A DNA stretch of 64,000 bases from Dyadobacter diqingensis (lineage in GTDB: Bacteria; Bacteroidota; Bacteroidia; Cytophagales; Spirosomataceae). The notes below the pieces were generated by a model. It did no database searches. It saw only the letters and a program-made list of their open reading frames with translations, and had not been told where the DNA came from. This document shows positions 34,374 through 43,699 of the stretch, in pieces. The translations under genes were made by a program, and so were the position numbers. The number at the start of each line of letters is the position of its first letter. Position 1 is the first letter of the stretch. The stretch covers positions 381,392 to 445,391 of the forward strand of contig NZ_JAMXKF010000002.1 in the NCBI RefSeq assembly GCF_024220585.1. The letters run 5' to 3'.

Positions 34374-35057
34374 TTAAAGAATATCTTTTAACGATTTCCA
34401 GACAGTCTCTGCAACAATTTTATGTCCTTCTACCGTTGGATGAATACCGTCCGGGAGGTTTAATTTGGGCTCGCCTCCGACATTGAGAAGCAGAAACGGG
34501 ATCAGCGTTACATTATTTTTTGCAGCAAGGTCCGGATAAACATTTTTAAAATCGGTAATATAGGTTTTACCCATGCTCGGCGGCATCTGCATACCGGCCA
34601 GAACAAGCTTCGCATCAGGATATTTTGCCTTCACCTTATCCAAAATCGATTGCAGGTTTTTTTTCGTTTCAGCCACCGGAATGCCTCTAAGCCCATCGTT
34701 TCCACCCAGTTCCAAAACAAACACATCCACCGGCTGCTTCAAAATCCAGTCCACACGGCTATTGCCACCTGCGGACGTTTCGCCACTGACACCGGCATTA
34801 ACAACCTTATAGTCAAGCCCGAGTGAATCAATTCTTTTTTGCGTCAAACCAGCGAAACCCTGCGTCGGGTCATCCAGCCCATAGGCAGCAGTGAGGCTGT
34901 TACCAAAGAAAAGAATGGTTTTCGTTTTCTTCTTTGGAGCTTGTTTTTCCGTCGCCGCGGATTCAGCCTGATCTGGCTCAGTTTTTTTATTTCCGTTACA
35001 CGCCGCGATCAAAATAACCAGCGCAAGCAGTCGTGTGTATGAAAAAAATAATCTCAT
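34374..35057 (-). CDS. SGNH/GDSL arylesterase, TesA/TAP-type, lipoprotein
   Basis: From the ATG at 35057 the protein has 227 residues and a lipoprotein signal ending in IAAC (cysteine at 20). The SGNH blocks are all visible: FFGNSLTAAYGLD with the catalytic serine, the glycine of block II near GVSGET, GGNDGLRG with the asparagine, and DGIHPTVEGH with the catalytic Asp and His. It should hydrolyse esters or thioesters outside the cytoplasm. It is divergent from an ABC transporter pair of the YbbA-YbbP type; in E. coli tesA is likewise divergent from ybbA-ybbP, so the link is conserved over a wide phylogenetic distance. Confidence 0.9.
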   Translation of the reverse strand: MRLFFSYTRLLALVILIAACNGNKKTEPDQAESAATEKQAPKKKTKTILFFGNSLTAAYGLDDPTQGFAGLTQKRIDSLGLDYKVVNAGVSGETSAGGNSRVDWILKQPVDVFVLELGGNDGLRGIPVAETKKNLQSILDKVKAKYPDAKLVLAGMQMPPSMGKTYITDFKNVYPDLAAKNNVTLIPFLLLNVGGEPKLNLPDGIHPTVEGHKIVAETVWKSLKDIL

Positions 35058-35279
35058 GTCGTGAAAATGATTTTGGATTCTGTGCTGACGATTTATTGAA
35101 AATACAATTTTATAGTCTTTCATTTTGTAAATGCCCATCATCAACATGTAAAAATATAATATTAATGGTTTATATTTCCTGTTAGGTAACAAACCTGACA
35201 GATTATAGTTGCCAGGCGCACGTGTGACCATCTGATCCCAAAAGGATAAACCCAGGAACCTTTACAACGAAAAAGTTAA

Positions 35280-35963
35280 ATGAATACGATACTTAATCTT
35301 CAGGAAGTTAGTAAAATATACCAAAGCGGAGATCGCGCATTAACTGTACTTGACAAGATCAGTTTTACCGTGGAAGCCGGCTCCACCATGTCGATTGTAG
35401 GGCCGTCGGGTAGCGGCAAAACGACACTGCTTGGTTTGTGCGCAGGCCTGGACAGATCCACGTCAGGGCTGGTTGAATTGCATGAAACCCGTCTGGACGG
35501 ACTCAGCGAGGATCAGCTGGCATCGGTACGTAACAAATACGTCGGCTTCATTTTTCAGAATTTTCAGCTGATGCCTACACTTACTGCCTTGGAAAACGTG
35601 ATGGTCCCTCTGGAACTTCGCGGCGAAAAAAATATCCGTCCGCGCGCGTTGGACCTGCTTGATAAAGTCGGGCTGGCCGACCGTGGGCATCACTACCCTA
35701 CCCAGCTTAGCGGTGGCGAACAGCAGCGTGTTTCTCTTGCACGTGCGTTTTCCAATAAACCCCAGATTCTGTTCGCCGATGAACCTACGGGTAATCTCGA
35801 TGCAGAAACGAGCGAAAAAGTAGTCAAACTTCTTTTTGATCTTAACAAAGAAGCGGGTACAACGCTGGTTGTTGTCACCCACGACCTCGAACTCGCTGCA
35901 AAAACACAAAGAATCATAAAAATAAAGGGAGGAAAAATCATCTCTGATACTGATACCAAATGA
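35280..35963 (+). CDS. ABC transporter ATP-binding protein, YbbA/LolD-like
   Basis: The 227-residue ATPase has a Walker A motif at 41-49 (GPSGSGKTT), Q-loop FQNFQL, signature LSGGEQQR (143-150), Walker B ILFADEP (163-169) and switch histidine H201. It should power the permease encoded by the next gene, whose start codon overlaps its stop codon (ATGA at 35960-35963). The pair belongs to the MacB/LolCDE-like type VII group of mechanotransmission transporters. Confidence 0.94.
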   Translation: MNTILNLQEVSKIYQSGDRALTVLDKISFTVEAGSTMSIVGPSGSGKTTLLGLCAGLDRSTSGLVELHETRLDGLSEDQLASVRNKYVGFIFQNFQLMPTLTALENVMVPLELRGEKNIRPRALDLLDKVGLADRGHHYPTQLSGGEQQRVSLARAFSNKPQILFADEPTGNLDAETSEKVVKLLFDLNKEAGTTLVVVTHDLELAAKTQRIIKIKGGKIISDTDTK

Positions 35964-38530
35964 TCTCATCAGAAAATTCTTTTGACAATAACAAAGAAGG
36001 TTTAAATTTCTCCTGGCTCCTGCAAATGGCCTGGCGGGATAGTCGTCGGAACCGTTCACGACTACTGCTTTTTGTGTCATCCATTGTACTGGGTATTGCG
36101 GCGCTGGTCGCCATTTATTCTCTGGGCGACAACCTGCGCGAGAACATCGACAGCCAGGCAGCCACACTACTCGGTGCAGACCTTCAGATATCCGGCAACC
36201 GGCCGGTTACGGGAAAAGCAAAACAGCTCATCGCCTCCCTCGGAACAGAGCGTTCCGAAGAAAGAAGTTTTGCATCCATGATATTATTCCCCAAAAATGG
36301 CGGAAACCGACTGGCTCAGGTCAAAGCCCTGGAAGGAAATTTCCCCTTTTACGGGTCTCTCGAAACGATACCTGCTGATGCCGGCACAACTTTCCGTAAA
36401 GGGAAACAGGCCGTGGTTGACCAAACACTGATGCTGCAATACGAAGCCAAAGTAGGAGATTCGATCAAGGTCGGGGAAGTGACCTTTGCCATTGCCGGGA
36501 TTTTGTTAAAAGCACCCGGACAAACCGGGATCACGGCTGCTGTCGCGCCGTCTGTGTATATCCCCATGGCATATCTTGACCAAACGGGGTTAATGCAAAA
36601 GGGCAGTCGGGTAGCGTATCGTCATTACATCAGATTTAAACCTAAAACCGATGTTGAAAAACTGGTAAAAACCATCGAGCCAAAACTCGACGCCGCTGAC
36701 CTGGACTCCAAAACAGTTCAAAGCCAGAAGGAAGACACCGGAAGATCTTTCAAAGACCTCACACAGTTTCTTGCACTGGTCGGTTTTATCGCACTGTTAC
36801 TGGGCTGTATCGGCGTGGCAAGCGCCGTTCACATCTACATCCGTGAAAAGCTTAATTCCATTGCGATATTACGCTGCCTGGGCGTAAAGGGTTATCAGGC
36901 TTTCCTCATTTATCTGATCCAGATTGCCGGAATTGGCCTCTTCGGTTCAATTTTAGGCGCCGCGCTGGGAAGTGTCATTCAGCAGTTTTTACCTTTTGTC
37001 GTAAAAGATTTTCTTCCCTTTGAGCTGACAACCGGAATTTCCTGGCCAGCCATCGGTCAGGGCATAGGTATAGGGCTTGTTATTTCGATCCTCTTTGCCA
37101 TGCCACCGTTGGTGGGCATTAGAAAAATCTCACCGCTAAATGTGCTGCGTAATACCGGTGATGACGTAAAACTTGAAAGGGATCCCGTTACCTGGCTGGT
37201 TTATGTGTTGATTCTTGCATTTATTTTCGGCTTCTCATTTCTACAAACCAAAAACTGGATGCAGGCACTTTCCTTCACAGGAGGGATTTTGGCATCATTT
37301 ATCGTGCTGACTGGCATGGCCGTGTTATTAATGTGGCTCGTCCGCCGGTTTTTCCCTTCCTCATGGAGTTATTTGTGGCGTCAGGGGTTGGCTAATTTAT
37401 TCAGGCCCAATAACCAGACCATTATTTTAATTGTTTCCATCGGACTCGGTACGCTGTTTATCTGTACGCTGTTTTTCACACAAACCATCCTGTTAAACCG
37501 CGTCAAACGTTCGTCCAGTGGAAATAAGCCCAACATTGTCTTATTCGATATCCAGTCAAGCCAGAAAAATGACATCATGGCTCTTGCAAAACAGCAGGGT
37601 TTGCCCGTGAATGAAACCGTACCGATTGTTAATATGCGACTGGAATCCGTTAACGGCAGGAATGGCGCCGAAGCAAAAAGTGATACCTCCAAAGAGCAGT
37701 CCAGACGCATCTTCGGTCGGGAGTACCGCGTTACTTTCCGCGATTCCCTGACTGCTTCTGAAAAACTGGTACAAGGCAAATGGACAGGCACGTACACGGA
37801 CCAGTCTGTGCTGATCCCCGTCTCCATTGAAGAGGGTTTTGCCAAAAGAAACCACATCTCACTTGGTGATACCCTGCTTTTCAACGTACAGGGGGCCATG
37901 ATGCAAACCGTCATCGGCAGTATGCGTGAAGTTAACTGGGCTGAGGTACAGACAAATTTTCTGGTGGTATTTCCCAAAGGCGTTCTGGAAGATGCACCGC
38001 AATTTCATGTGATCTTAACCCATGTCCCATCCCCGCAGGTTTCGGCCAGGTTTCAGCAGGCACTCGTACAACGATTCCCTAACGTCTCCATTATTGACCT
38101 CGCGCTGATACTGAAAGTAATTGATGATCTTTTCAATAAAATCGGTTTTGTGATCCGGTTTATGGCGGGATTCAGTATCCTGACGGGCCTTGTTGTTTTA
38201 ATTTCCTCCGTTCTGATCAGCAAATATCAGCGTTTACAGGAAAGTGTATTGCTCAGGACGTTGGGCGCTAGCAGAAAGCAGATTTTTGTTATTACAGCAC
38301 TTGAATATTTTTTCCTCGGTGCAATGGCTTCACTGACCGGCATTATTCTGGCACTCGCCAGCAGCTGGGCGCTTGCTACCTATACTTTTGAAACAGAATT
38401 CAAACCTGAATTACTACCAGTGCTGGTATTGTTCCTGCTGGTTTCGGGATTGACGGTAATAATCGGATTAATCAATAGCCGGGGAATACTTTCAAAATCG
38501 CCTCTCGAAGTGTTGAGACAGGATGTATAA
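35960..38530 (+). CDS. ABC transporter permease with two FtsX domains, YbbP-like
   Basis: The 856-residue protein has an N-terminal membrane segment after about 45 residues (SRLLLFVSSIVLGIAALVAIYSLG), a periplasmic domain, three or four central membrane helices, a second periplasmic part and a terminal FtsX block (SVLLRTLGASRKQIFVITALEYF). This is the ten-helix YbbP plan. It forms the transmembrane partner of the overlapping ATPase gene. With the esterase gene nearby it may take part in lipid or lipoprotein handling at the envelope; the substrate is unknown. It is distinct from the 790-800-residue FtsX-like proteins at 49.6-63.9 kb. Confidence 0.92.
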   Translation: MISSENSFDNNKEGLNFSWLLQMAWRDSRRNRSRLLLFVSSIVLGIAALVAIYSLGDNLRENIDSQAATLLGADLQISGNRPVTGKAKQLIASLGTERSEERSFASMILFPKNGGNRLAQVKALEGNFPFYGSLETIPADAGTTFRKGKQAVVDQTLMLQYEAKVGDSIKVGEVTFAIAGILLKAPGQTGITAAVAPSVYIPMAYLDQTGLMQKGSRVAYRHYIRFKPKTDVEKLVKTIEPKLDAADLDSKTVQSQKEDTGRSFKDLTQFLALVGFIALLLGCIGVASAVHIYIREKLNSIAILRCLGVKGYQAFLIYLIQIAGIGLFGSILGAALGSVIQQFLPFVVKDFLPFELTTGISWPAIGQGIGIGLVISILFAMPPLVGIRKISPLNVLRNTGDDVKLERDPVTWLVYVLILAFIFGFSFLQTKNWMQALSFTGGILASFIVLTGMAVLLMWLVRRFFPSSWSYLWRQGLANLFRPNNQTIILIVSIGLGTLFICTLFFTQTILLNRVKRSSSGNKPNIVLFDIQSSQKNDIMALAKQQGLPVNETVPIVNMRLESVNGRNGAEAKSDTSKEQSRRIFGREYRVTFRDSLTASEKLVQGKWTGTYTDQSVLIPVSIEEGFAKRNHISLGDTLLFNVQGAMMQTVIGSMREVNWAEVQTNFLVVFPKGVLEDAPQFHVILTHVPSPQVSARFQQALVQRFPNVSIIDLALILKVIDDLFNKIGFVIRFMAGFSILTGLVVLISSVLISKYQRLQESVLLRTLGASRKQIFVITALEYFFLGAMASLTGIILALASSWALATYTFETEFKPELLPVLVLFLLVSGLTVIIGLINSRGILSKSPLEVLRQDV

Positions 38531-38537
38531 TCGGAAG

Positions 38538-39137
38538 TTAATTTTCCCGATCGGTGTTGTGGATGCCCAAAAGAGCGTCCTGGCTAATACCAAGATAAGA
38601 AGCGATATGTTCTAACGGAACCCGCTCTATGACCTGAGGCTGGATACTGCGCATGTAATCGTAACGTTCGCGCGCGGTGTCCAGTTTAAACAATTTAGCC
38701 TGCTCTTCCTGCCTTTCCAAAACGCCTTCCATCAGCGTTCTGCCCATGGAGTCAATCTCCGCCGACTTACTGAAAAGCGCATACAACTTGTCCTTATCAA
38801 AGATAATGGCCTCAAGATCTTCCTCGGCCTGAATCACATACTCTGATCCCTGCTCCTGCTTAAGGCTGCGGATATTGGTTGCCAGTTCGTTTTCAAAATA
38901 GAAGTTGGTGTTTATCTCCTGTCCTTCGTGATTATAAACAGCACGGCAATAGCCTTTGCTTATAAAAAAAATGGAAGTACAGACTTCTCCTAACTTCAAA
39001 AGTGCTTCGCCTTTTTTGTAATGCCGGGTTGTCAGGACCTTGATCAGGGCTTGCCAGCTTTTTTCGGGCAGACCGGTATGATGGTATATATAAGTGTAGA
39101 GATTTTCCAATTTTCGGAGATTTAAGTAAAAATCCAA
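38538..39137 (-). CDS. Crp/Fnr-family transcriptional regulator
   Basis: The 199-residue protein has a cyclic-nucleotide-binding-like beta roll (KGEALLKLGEVCTSIFFISKGYCRAVYNHEGQEINTNFYFENELATNI) and a C-terminal helix-turn-helix (VPLEHIASYLGISQDALLGI). The arginine that binds cAMP in Crp is not evident, as is common in Bacteroidota members, so another signal may be used. The gene ends 7 bases from the end of the convergent ybbP-like gene. Target genes are unknown. Confidence 0.88.
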   Translation of the reverse strand: MDFYLNLRKLENLYTYIYHHTGLPEKSWQALIKVLTTRHYKKGEALLKLGEVCTSIFFISKGYCRAVYNHEGQEINTNFYFENELATNIRSLKQEQGSEYVIQAEEDLEAIIFDKDKLYALFSKSAEIDSMGRTLMEGVLERQEEQAKLFKLDTARERYDYMRSIQPQVIERVPLEHIASYLGISQDALLGIHNTDREN

Positions 39138-39469
39138 CTTATATTCTAATAAAACACGTGAAGTCCATTAAAAAAATGTGACCGCACACACAATAATCCT
39201 ATTTTACAATTAATTATAAAATTTATTAAGTTTTTTAATTAAAGCAAGAAAATTCTACACTCATTTTAATTTTCTCTATTTCAGGCCAAAATCAGCCACC
39301 GAATTCAGGTATTAATCCAACTTTCAGGCAACTATTTCGAAAACCAAGGGAACAATTGTTTTACGATAAAGCAATGATATACCTGTCGGATCGGAACGTA
39401 ATTTCTTCCCGTTCTTTCAACAACACTAAGCACCAGGCTGAGGTCATCAGCCGGTTAATCTGTAAGCAT
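39138..39469. other. AT-rich divergent intergenic region
   Basis: This 332-bp spacer separates the divergent Crp/Fnr and SDR genes. It has an AT-rich stretch (about 39180-39245) with TTAATTATAAAATTTATT, suited to promoters of either direction, but no exact TAnnTTTG box was identified. The SDR frame stays open to about 39356, so an N-terminal extension from ATG 39374 cannot be excluded. Confidence 0.45.
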
Positions 39470-40234
39470 ATGATTTCAGAAAAACTCAGTCTCGCAGGCA
39501 AAACTGCCGTCATCACCGGTTCGAGCCAGGGTATCGGTGAAGCCATCGCATTAACTTTCGCAGAATTTGGGGCGTCCATTGTGCTACATTACAACAGCGG
39601 GAAACAAAAAGCGGATCAGGTCAGGAAGAAGGTTAGTAAGCTCAAAGCGGAGGTCCATATTGTTCAGGCAGATTTTTCCAAACCAAACGGTGTAAAATCA
39701 TTTCACGAAAAGGTGCTTAAAAAGGTCACCCGGGTAGATATCTTGGTAATCAACGCATCCGTCCAGATTGCAAAAAACTGGGATAAACTTACCAGCGACG
39801 AGTTTGACGAACAGATCCAGGCTAATTTCAAATCCACCCTGTTTCTGATGCAAAGTTTTGCCCCGGCTATGGAAAAACAGCAATGGGGAAGGATTTTAAC
39901 CATTGGCAGTGTCCAGCAGGTCAAACCTCACCCGGAAATGATCGCCTATGCGGCAACAAAATCTGCCGTTTTAAATCTCGTCCAGAATATTGCTATGCAG
40001 CTGGCCGACAAAGGTATTACCGTTAACAACCTTGCCCCCGGGGTCATTGCCACCCCCAGGATAGACGAACCCGTACCCAAAGCTGATGATAGAATTCTAC
40101 AAAGAATGCAAACACCTGTAGGAGAAATTGGTCAACCCGAAGACTGCGCCGGTATGGCACTTTTCATTTGTTCCGACGCGGGCAAGTTTATTACGGGTCA
40201 AAATATATTCGTTGACGGAGGAATGAGTCTGTAA
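39470..40234 (+). CDS. SDR-family NAD(P)-dependent oxidoreductase, FabG-like
   Basis: From the ATG at 39470 the protein has 254 residues, the classical length. The cofactor motif TGSSQGIG lies at 16-23, and the catalytic residues S147 (TIGSVQQ), Y160 and K164 (YAATK) are in place, as is the C-terminal ITGQNIFVDGG. The usual NNAG motif is altered to INASVQ. It should reduce a carbonyl or oxidise an alcohol, possibly 3-oxoacyl or sugar substrates. The start was chosen because upstream codons add no family sequence. Confidence 0.88.
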   Translation: MISEKLSLAGKTAVITGSSQGIGEAIALTFAEFGASIVLHYNSGKQKADQVRKKVSKLKAEVHIVQADFSKPNGVKSFHEKVLKKVTRVDILVINASVQIAKNWDKLTSDEFDEQIQANFKSTLFLMQSFAPAMEKQQWGRILTIGSVQQVKPHPEMIAYAATKSAVLNLVQNIAMQLADKGITVNNLAPGVIATPRIDEPVPKADDRILQRMQTPVGEIGQPEDCAGMALFICSDAGKFITGQNIFVDGGMSL

Positions 40235-40353
40235 TTGTATTTTTTGGTGCCAAACAATTTTACTCAAAGTTATCAATCTGAAAATCAGGCATAACGTTTG
40301 AATGCTGAATAGGTAGTAAAAACTAATCTTCAAACTTTAAACGATTGAATGAA

Positions 40354-40530
40354 ATGGCAAAGTATTCAGAAAAGGCCAGTGAAAAAGTAGAACAAGCCGT
40401 TCATGAACAAAAAGAAGGCAAACTTAAAACCGGCTCAGGAAAAAAAGTAACGTCTAAAAAACAAGCTGTCGCGATAGGTTTATCCGAGGCGCGAAAAGCC
40501 GGAGCGAAAGTTCCGAAGAAAAAAGACTGA
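40354..40530 (+). CDS. DUF6496-type small lysine-rich protein
   Basis: The 58-residue protein (MAKYSEKASEKVEQAVHEQKEG...) has about 15 lysines and alanine-rich helical segments, ending AGAKVPKKKD. The SGKKVTSKKQAVAIGLSEARKAGAKVP part is typical of small DUF6496/stress-linked proteins that resemble histone tails. A start nine bases upstream (40345) is possible. It may bind nucleic acid, but this is inferred from charge only. A flavin-type stress protein gene follows. Confidence 0.75.
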   Translation: MAKYSEKASEKVEQAVHEQKEGKLKTGSGKKVTSKKQAVAIGLSEARKAGAKVPKKKD

Positions 40531-40648
40531 CCCGCTACCGGAACCTGTTTTGAAAGGTCTCAGCTTACATCCCGCATATAAAACTTCAACAGCATCCGAA
40601 ATACTTCAAAAACCACATTTAAACTAAAAACCTAAAAATCAAAACATT

Positions 40649-41191
40649 ATGGACAGTATAAATCAACAACAACCCGAGAAAAATCATGAAGATCTTCTCG
40701 GACAGAGAGCCGGAGAAAAAATCAGGGAGCTGGTAAAAAATGCAGATAATACCTGTTTTTTCTGCACGGAGATCACAACCGGAGAGCCTTTGAAAGTGAG
40801 ACCGATGTCTGTACAGAAGATCGACGAAACGGGTAATCTCTGGTTTTTAAGTGCTGACGACAGTCACAAAAACGCTGACATAAGCGCTGATTCCAATGTT
40901 CACCTGCTTTTTCAGGGTTCGGCCTATTCAGATTTTCTGAGCATTTATGGCACCGCGTCCATAACCAAAGACAAACAGGTGATCAAAGAATTATGGGAGC
41001 CACTTTTAAAAGCCTGGTTTACGGAAGGTATTGATGATCCACGCATTACGGCGATCAGGGTCGAGCCGCAAAATGGTTATTACTGGGACAACAAACATGG
41101 CAATGCTGTCGCATTTGCGAAAACGGTCGTCGGAGCAATATTGGGCAAAACGCTGGACGATTCCATTGAAGGAAAACTGGTTAACCCTTAG
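40649..41191 (+). CDS. Pyridoxamine-5'-phosphate oxidase-like general stress protein
   Basis: The 180-residue protein matches the general stress protein 26 branch of the split-barrel flavin-binding family: TCFFCTEITTGEPLKVRPMSVQKIDETGNLWFLSADDSHKNADI, VHLLFQGSAYSDFLSIYGTASIT and a C-terminal NGYYWDN. Such proteins bind FMN or F420-like cofactors and are induced by stress; the substrate is unknown. A large perfect hairpin follows the stop codon. Confidence 0.88.
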   Translation: MDSINQQQPEKNHEDLLGQRAGEKIRELVKNADNTCFFCTEITTGEPLKVRPMSVQKIDETGNLWFLSADDSHKNADISADSNVHLLFQGSAYSDFLSIYGTASITKDKQVIKELWEPLLKAWFTEGIDDPRITAIRVEPQNGYYWDNKHGNAVAFAKTVVGAILGKTLDDSIEGKLVNP

Positions 41192-41211
41192 TTCCGAAAA
41201 CGTCAAATGCT

Positions 41212-41267
41212 ATTTATCGATCAGGGTCTGAACGGTCTCCCAACCATTCAGACCCTGATCGATAAAT
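41212..41267. repeat. Perfect 21-bp inverted repeat after the stress gene
   Basis: Bases 41212-41232 are the exact reverse complement of 41247-41267 (core TCAGGGTCTGAA), with a 14-base loop. There is no T-run, but its position 20 bases after a stop codon and between convergent genes fits a transcript end. Confidence 0.65.
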
Positions 41268-41288
41268 CAAACAACGGTAAAACCATCG

Positions 41289-41345
41289 TCATCAGTCACC
41301 TGTCAATCGTCAAACCGTCATCAGTCAATCGTCAACCGTCAAACC
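41289..41345. repeat. Direct repeats of GTCA-type units
   Basis: Two degenerate copies of a unit of about 28 bases, starting GTCATCAGTCA and containing CAATCGTCAA and CGTCAAACC, lie between the hairpin and the end of the convergent glycosidase-like gene. Confidence 0.5.
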
Positions 41346-41347
41346 CA

Positions 41348-43633
41348 CTATTTCACTAACACCACATCCGCAGTCCTGGACTCCGGAATCACTTTTAAGC
41401 TCAATACCTGACCGTCTTTTACGATCCCTTCTACCGTCGTATTGTAAGGTGCATGGAGCTTGAATTTTGCATTCCAGTTTTTGGGCCAGGCTGGCAGCAG
41501 ATAAATCTTTTTGTCATGCACCTGCATAATCATTTCCTGCAAACCCGACATGGCCGAACCACCCCAGTTATGATCCGGCGTCCAGTCGAAACCCGGTCCC
41601 CAGAAAGTCGGAAAACGATGTCTTGAATCTTTAAATTTTTCTTTGGTCAAATCGGCAGCCTCATCCACGAGACCGAGCCGTGCTGCAAAAATACTATACT
41701 GCCGCCAGCCAACATGACTTCTGAATTTCACAGCATGCGGATCCAGTTTATAAGTATTAACGGCCACATCCAGGTCCGGTTTTCCTACCCCGTAAATGCC
41801 CCAGGGGAAAACGGGATAAAGCTGCGGCGTTTCCGAATTTTGAACTCTTGCCCAGGCCACCGCGGGAGCGAGTGTCTTTTTTCCGTCAAACTGCTGAAAA
41901 GGTATCGGCGGGATTCGTGTCAGCATCACAGCCCATCGGTCTTTTTGCTGTTGGCTAAGATATGGATCCGGAAGGGCAAGCATCCGTTCTAAAATCACCT
42001 TCAAAGCCGAAATAACGGTCGTGGAGTTATAGGTCATTTTAAAGGTTTCCGCTGCGGTGCTTGGATAAAAAATATAATGACCGTTTTCATCAAACGCCTT
42101 CGTTCCCAGTTTTAATGCAATTTGCTGGTAGTGTTCGTCATAAAAAGTGAGACAGCTTTCGATAAAGGGAATGTACGGCTTGATGTCACGCCCTTCATAA
42201 CGCTCCGTTTCAAGCATCATCAGACAGAATTCAAAAACGGTTTCCCAGAGATATTCCAGCCATGGATTGTATTCCATTCCCGCGTCATAACCAGCCGGTC
42301 TCTTCGTGATATATTCTGAAATATTGGGCAGGCCAAAATTTTCGATCTGTTCGGTAAAGGATGCACCTCCGTGGTTCCAGTATATTCTGCTCCTTAGCTC
42401 CGCGTTGTGCTGTGCGTTCAGATAAAAGTCAAACTGTGATTTGAGCATGTCGAAATCACCTGCTTTTATCATCGGGAAGTAAACAAGCCGCTGATTTTGC
42501 GCCGTCATCGCTCCCCCGCCCCATAACCTGAAATCGGGTGAATAGCTGTAATTTTTATCAACGTATTCCGGGTCAAAAGTAAACAGCCCCCCATTGAATT
42601 TGGTCGGCCATTTTCCATAGGCATTACATCCCAGCTGGTACCGGAACAATTGATAATTTCTGGAAACGGTGCTATCCTGACCATCAATGAAAATATAACT
42701 GCGGTTCCAGAAATCCTTCCACCATTGCCTGGTCCTCGACAAAGCCGTTTTCTCAGTCACTTTGGCCTGCTTCATGATTGATGCCAGACCGCTTTTCCAG
42801 TTATCCAGCGTGACAGACTGACTTACATGCAAACCAATTTCCAGCGTATGTGTCCGGGCAGCTTTAACACTTTCCAGTTTCCACGACTTAAAATCTGTAC
42901 TCGCATAACGCCCCTGATCATTCCCGGCAACTTTCAGATTACTACCGCGTATCATACCTCCGAAAGTATTGTTTTTTACCGGATCAAACATTTCGTTTTT
43001 CACAGACCCCATGCCTTCCATGCGCACCGTGTAATCAAAAATATTTTCTTTTTCCGCACTGTTACGATGGTAAAAAACAATTTGATTATCCTGAAAGCCG
43101 GTCTCATCCTTCAACGTTTTCACCTCAAATGGTTGTTTGTGACGATAAGAATTTGCACGAAACTCAGTGCCCGTTAACAGATGGTCCTGATACCGCCACG
43201 ATTCGTAGGAGGCAGTCAATTTCTCCGCTTTTTTACTTTTTATCTCCACATGCACCACCGGACTAAAAACATCTACCCACAGATTGAGCTCTGTACCGCC
43301 CCCGGTAATTCTCACGCCACCTTCGGACAACCTCAGCTCCTGGCGAAAATCAGTTCCGGCAAATGGATTGGAAGATAATTTCAGCCGCATTCTCCCCAGT
43401 TTAAGCATCTGGTTATTCTCATCAAAAGTGCCGCTCCGAGAAAGATAAAATAATACATCTCCGTTTTCCACCCACACATTCAATCCGATATCACCACCTC
43501 CGCAAGGCATGGATTCAGATGAATTTTTACTCTGTGTAGTCCAAACAACATTGTAGTTATCAAGTTCTTTTGGTTGCGCAAAGAGTGTGTGGGTATAAAT
43601 TAAAAAGCAAAAAAGTATAAATAGTTGTTTCAT
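41348..43633 (-). CDS. DUF5703-domain exported glycoside-hydrolase-like protein
   Basis: The 761-residue protein has a signal peptide (cleavage near LFA-QP), an N-terminal DUF5703 beta domain (WTTQSKNSSESMPCGGGDIGLNVWVENGDVLFYLSRSGTFDENN) and a C-terminal alpha/alpha-barrel-like half (LWGGGAMTAQNQRLVYFPMIKAGDF, WNHGGASFTEQIENFG, EYNPWLEYLWETVFEFCLMMLE). The plan resembles GH95-type fucosidases, but the catalytic residues could not be assigned. It is the last gene of a three-gene minus-strand operon with a DUF1501 and a multidomain cytochrome gene, 66 bases after the former. It probably acts on a polysaccharide in the periplasm. Confidence 0.82.
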   Translation of the reverse strand: MKQLFILFCFLIYTHTLFAQPKELDNYNVVWTTQSKNSSESMPCGGGDIGLNVWVENGDVLFYLSRSGTFDENNQMLKLGRMRLKLSSNPFAGTDFRQELRLSEGGVRITGGGTELNLWVDVFSPVVHVEIKSKKAEKLTASYESWRYQDHLLTGTEFRANSYRHKQPFEVKTLKDETGFQDNQIVFYHRNSAEKENIFDYTVRMEGMGSVKNEMFDPVKNNTFGGMIRGSNLKVAGNDQGRYASTDFKSWKLESVKAARTHTLEIGLHVSQSVTLDNWKSGLASIMKQAKVTEKTALSRTRQWWKDFWNRSYIFIDGQDSTVSRNYQLFRYQLGCNAYGKWPTKFNGGLFTFDPEYVDKNYSYSPDFRLWGGGAMTAQNQRLVYFPMIKAGDFDMLKSQFDFYLNAQHNAELRSRIYWNHGGASFTEQIENFGLPNISEYITKRPAGYDAGMEYNPWLEYLWETVFEFCLMMLETERYEGRDIKPYIPFIESCLTFYDEHYQQIALKLGTKAFDENGHYIFYPSTAAETFKMTYNSTTVISALKVILERMLALPDPYLSQQQKDRWAVMLTRIPPIPFQQFDGKKTLAPAVAWARVQNSETPQLYPVFPWGIYGVGKPDLDVAVNTYKLDPHAVKFRSHVGWRQYSIFAARLGLVDEAADLTKEKFKDSRHRFPTFWGPGFDWTPDHNWGGSAMSGLQEMIMQVHDKKIYLLPAWPKNWNAKFKLHAPYNTTVEGIVKDGQVLSLKVIPESRTADVVLVK

Positions 43634-43699
43634 AGGATCATCAAGCCTTTGCCAGATTAATTAATATTAATCGACTGTTTTTAGCGTAATAAAAGTTTT

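Noticed and set aside
35463..36167. Minus-strand frame of 234 codons across the ABC ATPase and permease junction
   Set aside because: It is antisense to the Walker B and signature region of the ATPase and has no recognisable domain.
37381..37977. Minus-strand frame of 198 codons inside the ybbP-like gene
   Set aside because: It is the antisense shadow of a conserved permease domain.
4202..40548. A repeated 14-mer GCTACCGGAACCTG near 4.2 and 40.5 kb
   Set aside because: Several repeated 14-mers are expected by chance in 64 kb, and the flanks do not match.
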